In this document: positions 33,100 to 41,830 of the stretch, piece by piece
How the letters are laid out: each line of letters opens with the position of its first letter
Numbering within the stretch: position 1 is the first letter of the stretch
Assembly (NCBI RefSeq): GCF_001570545.1
Contig: NZ_BBXD01000016.1
Coordinates: 310,001 to 374,000, forward strand
DNA length: 64,000 nt
Origin: Herbidospora mongoliensis
GTDB lineage: Bacteria; Actinomycetota; Actinomycetes; Streptosporangiales; Streptosporangiaceae
Direction: 5' to 3'
Made by a program: the position numbers and the translations under genes
Notes under the pieces: model-generated
The model's input: the letters and a program-made list of their open reading frames with translations, nothing else
The model's database searches: none
Told to the model about the DNA's origin: nothing

Positions 33100-33792
33100 T
33101 CACGGCTCCAGCTGACGGGAGCGGTGCCTTTCAAGTGCGGGCGCCGATCGAGGGCTCCGACGTTCGATCAGGATGACGTCACGCCAGACCCCGCGGTGGC
33201 AGCCGACGCGTTCTCTCGTGCCCAGACGGCGGAAGCCGACCGACTCGTGAAGGGTCAGGCTGGCGGTGTTCTCTGGAAACACGCCTGACTGCACCGTCCA
33301 ATATCCGAGATCTTCGCTGGCGGTGAGAAGCGTCCTCAGCAACGCCCTGCCGATGCCCAGTCCTTGACGTCCGGGATGCACGTAGACGCTGTGTTCCACG
33401 ACGCCGGAGTACACCGGCCGGGATGACGTTGCGGAGACGGCGATCCAGCCGGTCACCTCGTCCGTCACGGCATCGGCGGCGACGTACCTCAGAACCGGCA
33501 GCCGGGAGGTGCTGAACTGCTCCCACGGCGGTGCGCTGGTCTCGAAGCTGGCGTTGCCGCTGTCCAGACCGGCCTGGTAGATGCTGAGGATCTGGCCAGA
33601 GTCGCGGTCCTGCATCGGGCGGATATGCATGCCGGCACCGATCCATGGCTTATGGGCAGTGGCCCGGCCCGGGGTGAACTCAAGGTCGATGAAGCCCGCC
33701 TTGTGGAGTTCATGCGCCGAAGGGATGTCGGTGGTTATCACGAGCTGGCCGCCAGGAGGCAAGGCGTGGAACGCGTCGTGGACGGCGGTCAT
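33100..33792 (-). CDS. arsN: ArsN-type GNAT N-acetyltransferase with N-terminal extension
   Basis: 230 residues. From residue ~55 (MHIRPMQDRDSGQILSIYQ) it is a phosphinothricin/arsinothricin acetyltransferase-like GNAT: ASFETSAPPWEQF, VEHSVYVHPGRQGLGIGRAL and FPENTASLTLHESVGFR. Members detoxify the organoarsenical antibiotic arsinothricin or methionine sulfoximine by N-acetylation. The first 54 residues (ALPPGGQLVITTDIP..., GFIDLEFTPGRATAHK) look like the end of a methyltransferase-like domain. The ATGA overlap with the arsR stop supports translation from 33792, but a start at the internal Met cannot be excluded. Confidence 0.82.
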   Translation of the reverse strand: MTAVHDAFHALPPGGQLVITTDIPSAHELHKAGFIDLEFTPGRATAHKPWIGAGMHIRPMQDRDSGQILSIYQAGLDSGNASFETSAPPWEQFSTSRLPVLRYVAADAVTDEVTGWIAVSATSSRPVYSGVVEHSVYVHPGRQGLGIGRALLRTLLTASEDLGYWTVQSGVFPENTASLTLHESVGFRRLGTRERVGCHRGVWRDVILIERRSPRSAPALERHRSRQLEP

Positions 33793-34127
33793 GAGCAGCC
33801 AGATGTGTCAGGTGCCGGACGATTGCCCATCACAATGTCCGCCGCCATCGGGAAGCAGTTCAGCCAGCGCTCATTGATCCGATACAGGCGGGTGGTGCCT
33901 TGCGGTTCGACCACGACGAAACGTACTTCGGAGAGCAGCCTCAGATGGTGGGACACCGTCGGTTGCCCCACCCCCGATGCGGCTACGACCTCATTAACCG
34001 TCATGGGCCCATGGCGCCGGGCGAGGAGAGACACGATCTGAAGGCGCGTCGGATCAGACAGCACCTTGAACCAGGTCGCGTACTCCTCGGCCTCGGCTCG
34101 CGATAGTTGATCTGCGTTCTCTTCCAT
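33789..34127 (-). CDS. arsR: ArsR/SmtB-family repressor
   Basis: 112 residues. Winged helix with LSDPTRLQIVSLLARRHG and VGQPTVSHHLRLLSE. It lacks the CVCD motif of the other ArsR proteins here, so its metalloid site must differ; the only cysteines are WLNCFP and SGCS near the C-terminus. It is coupled to arsN by ATGA, and an inverted repeat overlaps its start. Confidence 0.9.
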   Translation of the reverse strand: MEENADQLSRAEAEEYATWFKVLSDPTRLQIVSLLARRHGPMTVNEVVAASGVGQPTVSHHLRLLSEVRFVVVEPQGTTRLYRINERWLNCFPMAADIVMGNRPAPDTSGCS

Positions 34128-34148
34128 CGAACATCGACGATATTCGAT
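34126..34148. promoter_or_regulatory. Inverted repeat at the arsR start, candidate operator
   Basis: ATCGAA (34126-34131) and TTCGAT (34143-34148) with an 11-nt spacer that itself contains ATCGACGAT. It overlaps the start codon of the arsR gene and differs from the TAGA-N6-TCTA sites further right. Confidence 0.55.
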
Positions 34149-34168
34149 TGAGTGGTGCTCTGAAAGGG

Positions 34169-34576
34169 TCAGTCGGCCGCGGGCAGAAGCTCTGCGATGA
34201 GCTTTTCGACGCGGGTACGGATCTCGTCGCGGATTTCTCGTACGGCTTCGATGCCCTTCCCGCTCGGGTCGTCGAGCGACCAGTCCTCGTAGCGTTTGCC
34301 GGGGAAGATGGGGCAGACGTCGCCGCAGCCCATGGTGATGACGGCGTCGGAGGCCTCCACGGAGTCGACCGTGAGGATCTTGGGCTGCTGGTTGGAGATG
34401 TCGATGCCGACCTCACGCATCGCCTCGACCGCGACGGAATTGATGCTGTCGGCGGGGGCTGATCCGGCCGACCTGACCTCGATCCGGTCACCGGCTAGGT
34501 AGGTCAGCCATCCGGCGGCCATCTGGGAACGTCCGGCGTTGTGTACACACACGAAAAGGACGCTGGGCATGTTCAT
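34169..34576 (-). CDS. arsC: Arsenate reductase (low-MW phosphatase fold)
   Basis: 135 residues. It reduces arsenate to arsenite. The P-loop is CVHNAGRS (CX5R) with redox cysteines in MGCGDVCPIFPGKRYEDW, as in thioredoxin/mycothiol-coupled enzymes. The ATG at 34576 overlaps the acr3 stop (ATGA), so the reductase is coupled to the efflux pump. Confidence 0.94.
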   Translation of the reverse strand: MNMPSVLFVCVHNAGRSQMAAGWLTYLAGDRIEVRSAGSAPADSINSVAVEAMREVGIDISNQQPKILTVDSVEASDAVITMGCGDVCPIFPGKRYEDWSLDDPSGKGIEAVREIRDEIRTRVEKLIAELLPAAD

Positions 34577-35664
34577 GATCCTTGCTGATAGAAACGGCGG
34601 CGTGCCCACAGGGACACGTACACGAGGCCGACCAAAACGGGGACCTCGATCAGCGGGCCGACCACCCCGGCGAGGGCCTGGCCCGAGGTGACGCCGAAGA
34701 CGCCGATGGCGACGGCGATGGCGAGTTCGAAGTTGTTGCCCGCGCCGGTGAAGGCGAGGGTGGCGGTTCTCTCGTACGGCAGGCCGATGCTCTTGCCGAG
34801 TGCGAAGCCTCCGGCCCAGACGATGGCGAAGTAGGCCAGCAGGGGCAGGGCGATCCGGGCCACGTCGCCGGGCTGCGAGGTGATCGTGGCGCCCTGGAGG
34901 GCGAACAGGATCACGATGGTGAACAGCAGGCCGTACAGGGCGATGGGACCGATCTTCGGCAGGAATCGTGACTCGTACCAGTCGCGGCCTCGGGCGCGCT
35001 CGCCGATCTTGCGGGTCAGGTATCCCGCCACGAGAGGGATTCCGAGGAAGATCAGGACGCTGCGGGCGATGTCCCAGGTAGAGACATCAAGCGCCGTTTG
35101 GGGCAGGCCGAGCCAGCCGGGGAGCACTTCGAGGTAGAACCAGCCGAGTCCGGCGAAGGCGATCACCTGGAAGATCGAGTTCAGGGCCACGAGCACGGCT
35201 GCGGCTTCTCGGTCGCCGCAGGCGAGATCGTTCCAGATCAGCACCATCGCGATGCAGCGGGCCAGGCCGACGATGATCAGGCCGGTGCGGTACTCCGGCA
35301 GGTCGGGCAGGAAGATCCAGGCCAGCGCGAACATGACGGCCGGGCCGGCGATCCAGTTGATGACCAGGGACGCGATGAGAAGCCGCCGGTCGCCGGTGAC
35401 GGTGTCGAGGCGGTCGTAGCGCACCTTGGCCAGGACGGGATACATCATCAGAAGCAGACCCAGGGCGATCGGCAGGGAGACCTTGCCGATCTGGATCGCG
35501 TCGAGGGCGTCGTCCAGTCCGGGAACCAGACGGCCGAGGAGTAGCCCCAGGGCCATCGCGGCGATGATCCACACCGGAAGGAATCGGTCGAGTGTGGAAA
35601 GCCCGCCCATGGGCGGCACGGTGGTGGCGCTCGGCATGGACCGCTTTCGATTGGTGCTGGTCAT
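34573..35664 (-). CDS. acr3: Arsenite efflux permease ACR3
   Basis: 363 residues with ten membrane helices. Conserved ACR3 features are GLARCIAMVLIWNDLACGD (essential Cys), FTGAGNNFELAIAVAIGVFG and LIEVPVLVGLVYVS (Glu in TM9). It exports As(III). Coupled by ATGA to the upstream arsR and the downstream arsC, giving arsR-acr3-arsC. Confidence 0.96.
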   Translation of the reverse strand: MTSTNRKRSMPSATTVPPMGGLSTLDRFLPVWIIAAMALGLLLGRLVPGLDDALDAIQIGKVSLPIALGLLLMMYPVLAKVRYDRLDTVTGDRRLLIASLVINWIAGPAVMFALAWIFLPDLPEYRTGLIIVGLARCIAMVLIWNDLACGDREAAAVLVALNSIFQVIAFAGLGWFYLEVLPGWLGLPQTALDVSTWDIARSVLIFLGIPLVAGYLTRKIGERARGRDWYESRFLPKIGPIALYGLLFTIVILFALQGATITSQPGDVARIALPLLAYFAIVWAGGFALGKSIGLPYERTATLAFTGAGNNFELAIAVAIGVFGVTSGQALAGVVGPLIEVPVLVGLVYVSLWARRRFYQQGS

Positions 35665-36026
35665 GACGCGGTGGCGTGTACGCGGGTGAGCAGGGCGTAG
35701 AGAGCAGCGCCCTCGGGAGAGGCGCGGTAATAGACCCAGGCGCCGCGTACTTCCGAGGTCAGGAGACCCGCCTCGTCCATCACATTCAGATGGTGACTGA
35801 CCGCGAGATCGCCCAGGTCGAGGGCCGCGGTGATGTCGCAGACGCAGGCTTCGCCCTCGGCGTGCGCCAGGACGAGGCTGAGCATGCGAAGCCGTAGCGG
35901 ATCAGCAAGGACCTTGAGCCGCCGGGCCAGATGCTCGGCGGCCACGTTCGGTAGGGGCGGGCCCGGCGTGGAGTCGCCGCATCCGTCTGACGGAAGGATG
36001 AGGAGCTCTCGCCAACGTATAGACAC
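35661..36026 (-). CDS. arsR: ArsR-family arsenic repressor
   Basis: 121 residues. The recognition region is LADPLRLRMLSLVLAHA, the metalloid motif is EACVCDITAAL and the HTH is LGDLAVSHHLNVMDEAG. Apparent GTG start at 36026 lies inside the first operator, so the true start may differ. It controls arsR-acr3-arsC and perhaps the genes downstream. Confidence 0.9.
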   Translation of the reverse strand: MSIRWRELLILPSDGCGDSTPGPPLPNVAAEHLARRLKVLADPLRLRMLSLVLAHAEGEACVCDITAALDLGDLAVSHHLNVMDEAGLLTSEVRGAWVYYRASPEGAALYALLTRVHATAS

Positions 36027-36054
36027 ACATCTATCTTTATAGACGTCTATCTAT
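36019..36054. promoter_or_regulatory. Two tandem ArsR operators
   Basis: ATAGA-CACACA-TCTAT (36019-36034) and ATAGA-CGTCTA-TCTAT (36039-36054), both with perfect 5-bp arms and a 6-nt spacer, immediately upstream of the arsR-acr3-arsC operon. The same geometry recurs at 36466 and 41845-41914. Confidence 0.78.
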
Positions 36055-36073
36055 TTGTCCAGCGAGCCGCTCG

Positions 36074-36415
36074 TCACGGCAGGAGGCCTCGAAGGACGTC
36101 AAGGCGTTCTGGGACGATCGCGTACCAGGCCCACTTGCCCCGCTTGTCGCGGGTCAGAAAGCCGGCATCCACGAGAACCTTCAGGTGGTGACTGATCGTC
36201 GGCTGGGTCAGATCGAGCGCCTCCGTTAAGCCGCACACGCAGGCCTCGCTGGACGGACTGCCGCTGATCATGCTCAGAAGTTGGAGCCGCGTGGGGTCGG
36301 CGACGGCCTTGAGCGCGGTCGCCAGCGTCTCGGCCTCCTTGCGGGACAAGGGTTCCCCGACGGTCATCGACACGCAGTCGTCCGCGATGGATTGATTCCC
36401 GTCTATCAGTTCCAT
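36074..36415 (-). CDS. arsR: ArsR-family repressor
   Basis: 113 residues from MELIDGNQS. Motifs: ADPTRLQLLSMISGS, SEACVCGLTEALDL and QPTISHHLKVLVDAG, with an extra Cys near the N-terminus (ADDCVSMT). The N-terminal and CVC cysteines suggest a three-thiol As(III) site. It is divergent from the arsC2-like gene with one operator between them. Confidence 0.92.
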   Translation of the reverse strand: MELIDGNQSIADDCVSMTVGEPLSRKEAETLATALKAVADPTRLQLLSMISGSPSSEACVCGLTEALDLTQPTISHHLKVLVDAGFLTRDKRGKWAWYAIVPERLDVLRGLLP

Positions 36416-36465
36416 GAGGCCAGTGTAGGTAGCTGTACCGGGGCCGGAGGATGTCGTTATATTGC

Positions 36466-36481
36466 ATAGACGCTCATCTAT
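36466..36481. promoter_or_regulatory. ArsR operator between divergent arsR and arsC2
   Basis: ATAGA-CGCTCA-TCTAT, perfect arms, 14 bp upstream of the arsC2 start. The 14-mer TAGACGCTCATCTA is repeated exactly at 41900-41913. Confidence 0.8.
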
Positions 36482-36495
36482 GTGAGGTAGGAACG

Positions 36496-37107
36496 ATGGA
36501 AATCCACGACCCCGCTCCGGTGCTGGGACGCATCTCCGCCCGGCTGGTGCCACTCTTCCTCGGTGTCTTCTCGGCTGAAACCGTCCAGCGCTTCGTCATC
36601 GAGTCCCATCGAGCTCTTGCCGAGACGGCCCGCGTGCGCGATCACCTTCCCAACCTGGCTGAGAAGCTGGCCGAGGAGCGTCTGACCGCGCTCGCCCAAG
36701 CCGACGGCCTCATCGCGAAGCAGGTCTACGAGATCCTGTTCGTCTGCACGCGCAACGCCGGCCGATCGCAGCTCGCCGCCGCGCTGATGGACCACTACGC
36801 GGCAGGTCGGGTTCATGTACGGACGGCGGGGACCCGGCCCGCCTCTGAGATTGAACCGGCGGTTGAAATCGTGCTCGCCGAGCGTGGGCTTGAGATCGCC
36901 CGGGAGTTCCCCAAGCCGCTGACGGATGAGGTCGTACGGGCGGCTGACGTGGTGGTGTCGATGGGGTGCGGGGATGCCTGCCCGGTCTACCCAGGGCGGC
37001 GCTACCTGGAATGGACCCTGCCGGAGATCAGAGAGACGACCATCGCCGTGGTCATGGACCTGATGGTCCGTGACCTCCTGGACGAACTAGTGCCGTCGCC
37101 AGCCTGA
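36496..37107 (+). CDS. Arsenate reductase with N-terminal helical domain
   Basis: 203 residues. Residues 1-75 form a helical domain (GRISARLVPLFLGVFSAET, RVRDHLPNLAEKLAEERL). The rest is the low-MW phosphatase fold with CTRNAGRSQLAA and MGCGDACPVYPGRRYLEW. This two-domain form resembles the long corynebacterial-type ArsC linked to mycothiol. The ATG at 36496 has GAGGTAGG upstream. It is a second arsenate reductase under its own ArsR site. Confidence 0.9.
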   Translation: MEIHDPAPVLGRISARLVPLFLGVFSAETVQRFVIESHRALAETARVRDHLPNLAEKLAEERLTALAQADGLIAKQVYEILFVCTRNAGRSQLAAALMDHYAAGRVHVRTAGTRPASEIEPAVEIVLAERGLEIAREFPKPLTDEVVRAADVVVSMGCGDACPVYPGRRYLEWTLPEIRETTIAVVMDLMVRDLLDELVPSPA

Positions 37108-37193
37108 TTGTCCTATTCATATTTCGTCGGGACTCTCCCATAGCCTTTTCTCAGGAGTCGTGGTGGCTCCGATGTATGAGAAAAGGCTTCTTG

Positions 37194-38606
37194 ATGATCT
37201 ATAGCAGTCGTCGCCTTGAGACGATTTTCGGGGCTCCGCTCGATCAGGTGACGTATCAGCAGATCGCTGACCTGGTGGGAAAGGCTGATGCGCGAGAGGC
37301 GGAGGATCTCGACTACAAACGGGACTATGCCTCGGGAGACAAAGAGGAGAAGGGCACCGAAGACATCGCGGTCGATGTTGCGGCCTTCGCGAACCACATT
37401 GGCGGTTTGATCGTCGTCGGCATGGCCGAGGTGGGCGAGGTGCCCAGCGCGCCACAGGACGTGTCGCTGTCCGGATGGGAAGCGCGGATCATGAAAGCGG
37501 TGGCTTCCCGCGTGCATCCTCTTCCGCGTGTCGAATGTCGCGGGGTTGCCAATCCCGATGCGCCCGACAACGGGTTCATGCTGATCTCGGTGCCTCTGAG
37601 CTCGATGGCCCCGCATGCCGTTTCTACTCCCTCCAAGCGGGAGGCGGGTCTCCGCTGGCCGCGGCGACATGGGACCGGGAAAATCTGGCTGAGCGAATCC
37701 GAAATCGCCGCCGCCTATCGCAAGCGCCTCATGAGTCCTTATGACCAGGAGGCGCGGGTCCGGCAATTGGAGAAGAACGCCGCCAAGGTGGCCGCAGCGG
37801 GGGTGACGAAGAAGCAGTTCCCGCTTCCGCTGCTCATCGTGTCGTTGGCTCCTGACCAGCCGGGCGATCTTCTACTCGATAACCGCACCCTGAGTGACTT
37901 CGGTAGGAGCGCGAAGCAAGACATCGTCATGATCGGTGGCAACACCACGACCTTTGAGGGCCACTATCTGGTACACCGATGTCTGGTGGCCGATACCGGT
38001 GTCGGCACGACGCGTACCTTACGCGTTCAGCTGTACACCGACGGAGCTGCGACCTTTTCCATGAACCTCGGCGGTATCCGAGAGGCGGCCGACCAGTTGA
38101 ACATCGCCGTTCAGGACGGCGAGGTCGTAGCCGGGGTTACGAGTGCGCTGCGCTACATGGCGAGACACGCGCGCGACCGAGTGGGTGTCCACGGAGGTGT
38201 CACGGCCAGAGTCGCACTGCTTGCCGATGTGCATCTCTACCCGGAGATCTTCGCGACAAAGAGGCAGTTCAGCCAGTGGCCCTTCAGCATCCCAGACGCC
38301 GCGCGTCACGCTCTCACTTTGTATAGCGCCATGCACTGGGTCCAACTGATTTTGGTGAGCAAGCAGAGCATGTCGTTTGGATACGGAGAGGCGTATCTGA
38401 TGCTCGACGAACTGGCTGACGACGGTCAACCACTAGCTCGTGCATCAGCACGGCTGGTCAACGATCTTTTTCAGACCTATGGTCTCGCCGAGAACCACCA
38501 GATTCGGCAAGACGGGTCACTCGATCCGGCCGCTTGGGGGCGGGATTGGGACACGATCGGAAAGTGGGCGCGCGAGAGCGGAGTTCCGGTCTTGGGCGAG
38601 TCTTAA
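37194..38606 (+). CDS. AlbA_2 (Schlafen-like) DNA-binding-domain protein
   Basis: 470 residues. The N-terminal domain has EAEDLDYKRDY followed by DIAVDVAAFANHIGGLIVVG, the AlbA_2/divergent-AAA_4 signature (PF04326). The remaining ~300 residues match nothing I recognise. It has lower GC and different codon use from its neighbours and sits alone inside the arsenic genes, suggesting insertion, possibly as a defence-type gene. ATG at 37194 follows AAAAGG. Its end overlaps the convergent arsR by 4 bp. Confidence 0.78.
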   Translation: MIYSSRRLETIFGAPLDQVTYQQIADLVGKADAREAEDLDYKRDYASGDKEEKGTEDIAVDVAAFANHIGGLIVVGMAEVGEVPSAPQDVSLSGWEARIMKAVASRVHPLPRVECRGVANPDAPDNGFMLISVPLSSMAPHAVSTPSKREAGLRWPRRHGTGKIWLSESEIAAAYRKRLMSPYDQEARVRQLEKNAAKVAAAGVTKKQFPLPLLIVSLAPDQPGDLLLDNRTLSDFGRSAKQDIVMIGGNTTTFEGHYLVHRCLVADTGVGTTRTLRVQLYTDGAATFSMNLGGIREAADQLNIAVQDGEVVAGVTSALRYMARHARDRVGVHGGVTARVALLADVHLYPEIFATKRQFSQWPFSIPDAARHALTLYSAMHWVQLILVSKQSMSFGYGEAYLMLDELADDGQPLARASARLVNDLFQTYGLAENHQIRQDGSLDPAAWGRDWDTIGKWARESGVPVLGES

Positions 38607-38953
38607 GCCTTGCCCGCCGAATCCGCCAGCGGTGTGAAGATCGCCCCTAGCCGGGCCACCGTCTCGGGGATCACGCGGTAGTACACCCACGTCCCACGCC
38701 GTTCGCCGTCGATGAGGCCAGCGGTTCGCAGGACCTTCAGGTGGTGGGAGATCGTGGGGGCGGTGAGGTCGAAGGCGTCGGTCAGGTCACAGACGCACGC
38801 CTCGCCACCCTCGTGGGAGCCGATCATCGACAGCAGGCGCAGGCGAACCGGATCGGCCACAGCCTTGAGCAGTGAAGCCAGAACGACGGCGTCCTGCTCC
38901 GACAGGGGCCCACGGGTGAGCGGCGGACAACACTCGATCGTCACGGCGGTCAT
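38603..38953 (-). CDS. arsR: ArsR-family arsenic repressor, N-terminal Cys-Cys type
   Basis: 116 residues. The N-terminus IECCPPLTRGPL and the CVC motif (EACVCDLTDAF) together match the corynebacterial/streptomycete ArsR As(III) site made of two adjacent N-terminal cysteines and one from CVC. HTH: TAPTISHHLKVLRTAG. Last gene of the arsO-HTH-MFS-arsR operon. Confidence 0.93.
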   Translation of the reverse strand: MTAVTIECCPPLTRGPLSEQDAVVLASLLKAVADPVRLRLLSMIGSHEGGEACVCDLTDAFDLTAPTISHHLKVLRTAGLIDGERRGTWVYYRVIPETVARLGAIFTPLADSAGKA

Positions 38954-38983
38954 GGCGGCTCCCTGCTTAGATGTCGTTCGAAA

Positions 38984-40195
38984 TTATAGTCGCGCGTACC
39001 CGAAGAGTGAGAAAGCCGCGATTCCGCACAGTACCGACACCACGACCAGGATGACGGTGTAGCCCGCCGCCTCAGCTCCGGCGAAGGCGGCCAGCGGAGC
39101 GACGGCCTTGGCCGCGACGGAGAAGAAGGCCAGTCGTCCCGAGAGTGTCGCGTAACCGGTGGTGCCGTATCGCTCGGCGAGCAGGTGAGGCCGGGTGATC
39201 GTGCCTACACCGAATCCGATGCCGAACAGCAGCACGCACCCGATGGCTCCGGCGGCGGTGTGGCCGACCACGGGCAGCAGCACTGCCCCCACTGCCTGCA
39301 CGGCGAAAACGACGCCCGCGATCGGCGCTGCCGCCCAGCGTCGCCGTAGGCCCGTAGTCACCACTCGGCCGGTGACGGACAGCACCCCGAGGAGGCCGGC
39401 CACGGTAGCGGCGAACAGCGGTTGGTGACCGAGGTGGATCAGGTAGGTGACGAGCAGGACGCTGATCATGGCGACCGCGCCGCCATTCGCGGTGAAGGCA
39501 ACGACGAGCAGCCAGAAAGGACGGTGTCGTACGGCCTCGCGGGTGGTCGCGGCTCGTTCGGCCGGTCGATCCTCGTTGAGGCGTCCACGGCGGAGGACCA
39601 GCGCATGTAGGGGGACGGCGGTCAGGCCGTACAGGACGGCCAGGATGATCAAGGCTGACCGCCAGTCGAAGGACGACACGAGCAGGCCGGTGAGCGGGAG
39701 GAAGATCGAGGAGGCGAAACCGGCCACGATCGTGACGGCCAGGAGCGCGTTCGCGCGGGCCGGCCCCTCGAACCAGCCGACGATAATGGCGAAGGCCGGT
39801 TCGTACAAGACCATCGCGGAGGCGACTCCGAGCACGATGAAAACGGCGTAGAGCTGGGGCAGGTTGCTCACCTGGGACCAGGCCAACAGCGTGAGAGCGC
39901 CCAGGGCCGAACCTATTGTCATCAGCCCTCGTCCACCGTGGACGTCGAGGACCCGGCCGACGAGCGGGGCGCACAGCGCTCCCGTCAGAACGGAGGCGGT
40001 GAGGGCACCGGCAACCTGTGGAGTCGTGACGTCCAGGTCTTGGGCCATGGGGCCGAGCAGGACGGAGAAGGCGTAGTAGAGCGCGCCGTAGCCGATGGTC
40101 TGAGTGATCGACAACGCGGCGACGATCATCCAGCCACGGCGTAGAGACAGGCCGCCGTCCGTTTCGAGAACGGCGGCCGTGCGTTCGTCACTCAT
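38984..40195 (-). CDS. MFS transporter in arsenic operon
   Basis: 403 residues with 12 hydrophobic segments (for example RRGWMIVAALSITQTIGYGALYYAF and VGRVLDVHGGRGLMTIG, the MFS loop). Its ATG overlaps the stop of the HTH gene (ATGA). MFS pumps in ars operons include ArsK- and ArsJ-like proteins. The partner of ArsJ (a GAPDH) is absent, so the cargo may be an organoarsenical or arsenite; this is an inference. Confidence 0.82.
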   Translation of the reverse strand: MSDERTAAVLETDGGLSLRRGWMIVAALSITQTIGYGALYYAFSVLLGPMAQDLDVTTPQVAGALTASVLTGALCAPLVGRVLDVHGGRGLMTIGSALGALTLLAWSQVSNLPQLYAVFIVLGVASAMVLYEPAFAIIVGWFEGPARANALLAVTIVAGFASSIFLPLTGLLVSSFDWRSALIILAVLYGLTAVPLHALVLRRGRLNEDRPAERAATTREAVRHRPFWLLVVAFTANGGAVAMISVLLVTYLIHLGHQPLFAATVAGLLGVLSVTGRVVTTGLRRRWAAAPIAGVVFAVQAVGAVLLPVVGHTAAGAIGCVLLFGIGFGVGTITRPHLLAERYGTTGYATLSGRLAFFSVAAKAVAPLAAFAGAEAAGYTVILVVVSVLCGIAAFSLFGYARL

Positions 40196-40458
40196 GACCG
40201 GGTGCACCCGATGAGGGCTCGACCCGCCGGAGTGGTTCGCCATGTTCCCTGCGATGCCTCGGTCACGAAGTGCTGGGCGTGGAGCCGCCATGCGAGGGTT
40301 CCGGCCATCCGGGAGATCGCCCGTGGGTAGCCCGGGTTGGTGCTACCGGGTCTGGCCTCGATGAGGCCTGCGGCCAGCTCGGTCGTGGACATGGGTTCCG
40401 CCCGACAGATCAGGCGTAGGGCCTCGCGCTGCGGTTCGGTCGGGTGTCCTTCGGACAT
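40192..40458 (-). CDS. Small winged-helix-like protein
   Basis: 88 residues: REALRLICRAEPMSTTELAAG, AISRMAGTLAWRLHAQHFV and GTWRTTPAGRAL read as a compact winged helix, but no family is certain. It lies between arsO (10 bp upstream) and the MFS gene (4-bp overlap), so it is part of the operon. Confidence 0.65.
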   Translation of the reverse strand: MSEGHPTEPQREALRLICRAEPMSTTELAAGLIEARPGSTNPGYPRAISRMAGTLAWRLHAQHFVTEASQGTWRTTPAGRALIGCTRS

Positions 40459-40468
40459 GGTCTGCTCC

Positions 40469-41830
40469 TCAGCCGCAACAGCCGCCGCCGTCGGAAGGGA
40501 TGGTGGCGAGCACGAGCGGGGTGCCGAGCAGGCCGCCGCTCACGCCGGTGGTCAGGCCGACGCGCTGTTCCTGGGTGTCGGCGAGGTTGGAGGAACAGAC
40601 TCCCGTTTCGGGAAGGTCGAGCTGGACCGAGTGCGCCGCCTCCCAGTCTCCGGCGATGGCGGCCACCACCGAGCGCACCTGCTCGTAACCGGTGGCCATC
40701 AGGAACGTGGGAGCCCGACCGTAGCTCTTGACGCCGACCGCGTAGTAGCCCGGTTCGGGGTGGGTGAGCTCGTCGACGCCATGAGCCGGGACGGTGCCGC
40801 AGGAGTGGGCGTTGGGGTCGATCAGCGGCGCGAGGGCGCGGGTGCTCCCGAGGATGGGGTCCAGGTCGAGGCGCAGCTCTTCGGCGATTGAGTGATCGGG
40901 CCGGTAGCCGGTGGCACTGATGATGCGTTCGGCCACGACGGACTGTTCGTTGCCCAGCGGGTCGCGGCTGATGACCTCCACGCCGTCGGTGTGGGCGTTG
41001 ACCCGGTGGGTGAAGAACCCGGTCACCAGCTGGATGCGGCCTGAGGTGACCAGGGTGTGAACACGGGTGCCGAGGGCGCCCCGGGCGGGCAGCGCGTCGG
41101 CCTCGCCTCCGCCGTAGGTGCGGCTGGCGTTTCCGGCCCGAATGGCCCATGTGATCGGGGTGTCCTTGAGCTGGGCCAAGGCCAGGAGAGTGGTCGCGGC
41201 CGAGTGACCTGCGCCGACGACCAGGGTGTGGCGGCCCTCGTAGTGGTCGCGGTCGACGCCGAGGACGTCGGGGAGGGCGTGGTCGATCAGCTCGGTCACG
41301 GTCTCCTCACCGAAGGCGCGCAGGCCGCTCGCGCCCAGGACGTTCGGGCTGGTGTAGGTCCCCGATGCGTCGATGACCGCACGGGCCCGGATCTCCCGGC
41401 CGTCCGTCAGACGCAGGACGAAGGGGGCCGACTCTCGGCCGCTGGTACGGACCTTGTCGTAGCCGAGTCTGCTGATCGCGCTGACCTCGGCGTCCACCTG
41501 GATCCGGTCGCCGAAGAGCTTGCTCAGTGGGGCGAGGTAGTCATCGACGATCTCCGCGCCGGTCGGGAGCCAGTCGCTGTCAGGAGCTGTCCAGCCGTCC
41601 GCCTCCAGCAGACGCCGAGCGGCGCTGTCGATGTTGTAGCGCCACGGGCTGAAGACCCGAACATGGCCCCACTTCGCCACTGAGGCGCCGACCTTCGAGC
41701 CGCTCTCCAGGACGACGAAGTCGACCCCGCGTTCGGCGAGGTGTGCGGCGGCGGCAAGCCCGACGGGGCCGGCGCCGATAACGGCCACGGGGAGGCTGTT
41801 GTGGTCTGTGTCGAGCGGGGCCTGGCTCAT
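40469..41830 (-). CDS. arsO: ArsO-like FAD-dependent monooxygenase with C-terminal Cys-Cys
   Basis: 453 residues. The FAD motif is AVIGAGPVGLAAAAHLAERG and the NAD(P) motif is TLVVGAGHSAATTLLALAQ; WGHVRVFSPWRYNID is typical of ArsO-type flavoproteins of Streptomyces ars operons. It probably oxidises arsenite or a methylated/organic arsenical. The C-terminus ends GGGCCG, a vicinal thiol pair. ATG at 41830 has AAGGTGG upstream. Three operator-like repeats precede it. Confidence 0.85.
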   Translation of the reverse strand: MSQAPLDTDHNSLPVAVIGAGPVGLAAAAHLAERGVDFVVLESGSKVGASVAKWGHVRVFSPWRYNIDSAARRLLEADGWTAPDSDWLPTGAEIVDDYLAPLSKLFGDRIQVDAEVSAISRLGYDKVRTSGRESAPFVLRLTDGREIRARAVIDASGTYTSPNVLGASGLRAFGEETVTELIDHALPDVLGVDRDHYEGRHTLVVGAGHSAATTLLALAQLKDTPITWAIRAGNASRTYGGGEADALPARGALGTRVHTLVTSGRIQLVTGFFTHRVNAHTDGVEVISRDPLGNEQSVVAERIISATGYRPDHSIAEELRLDLDPILGSTRALAPLIDPNAHSCGTVPAHGVDELTHPEPGYYAVGVKSYGRAPTFLMATGYEQVRSVVAAIAGDWEAAHSVQLDLPETGVCSSNLADTQEQRVGLTTGVSGGLLGTPLVLATIPSDGGGCCG

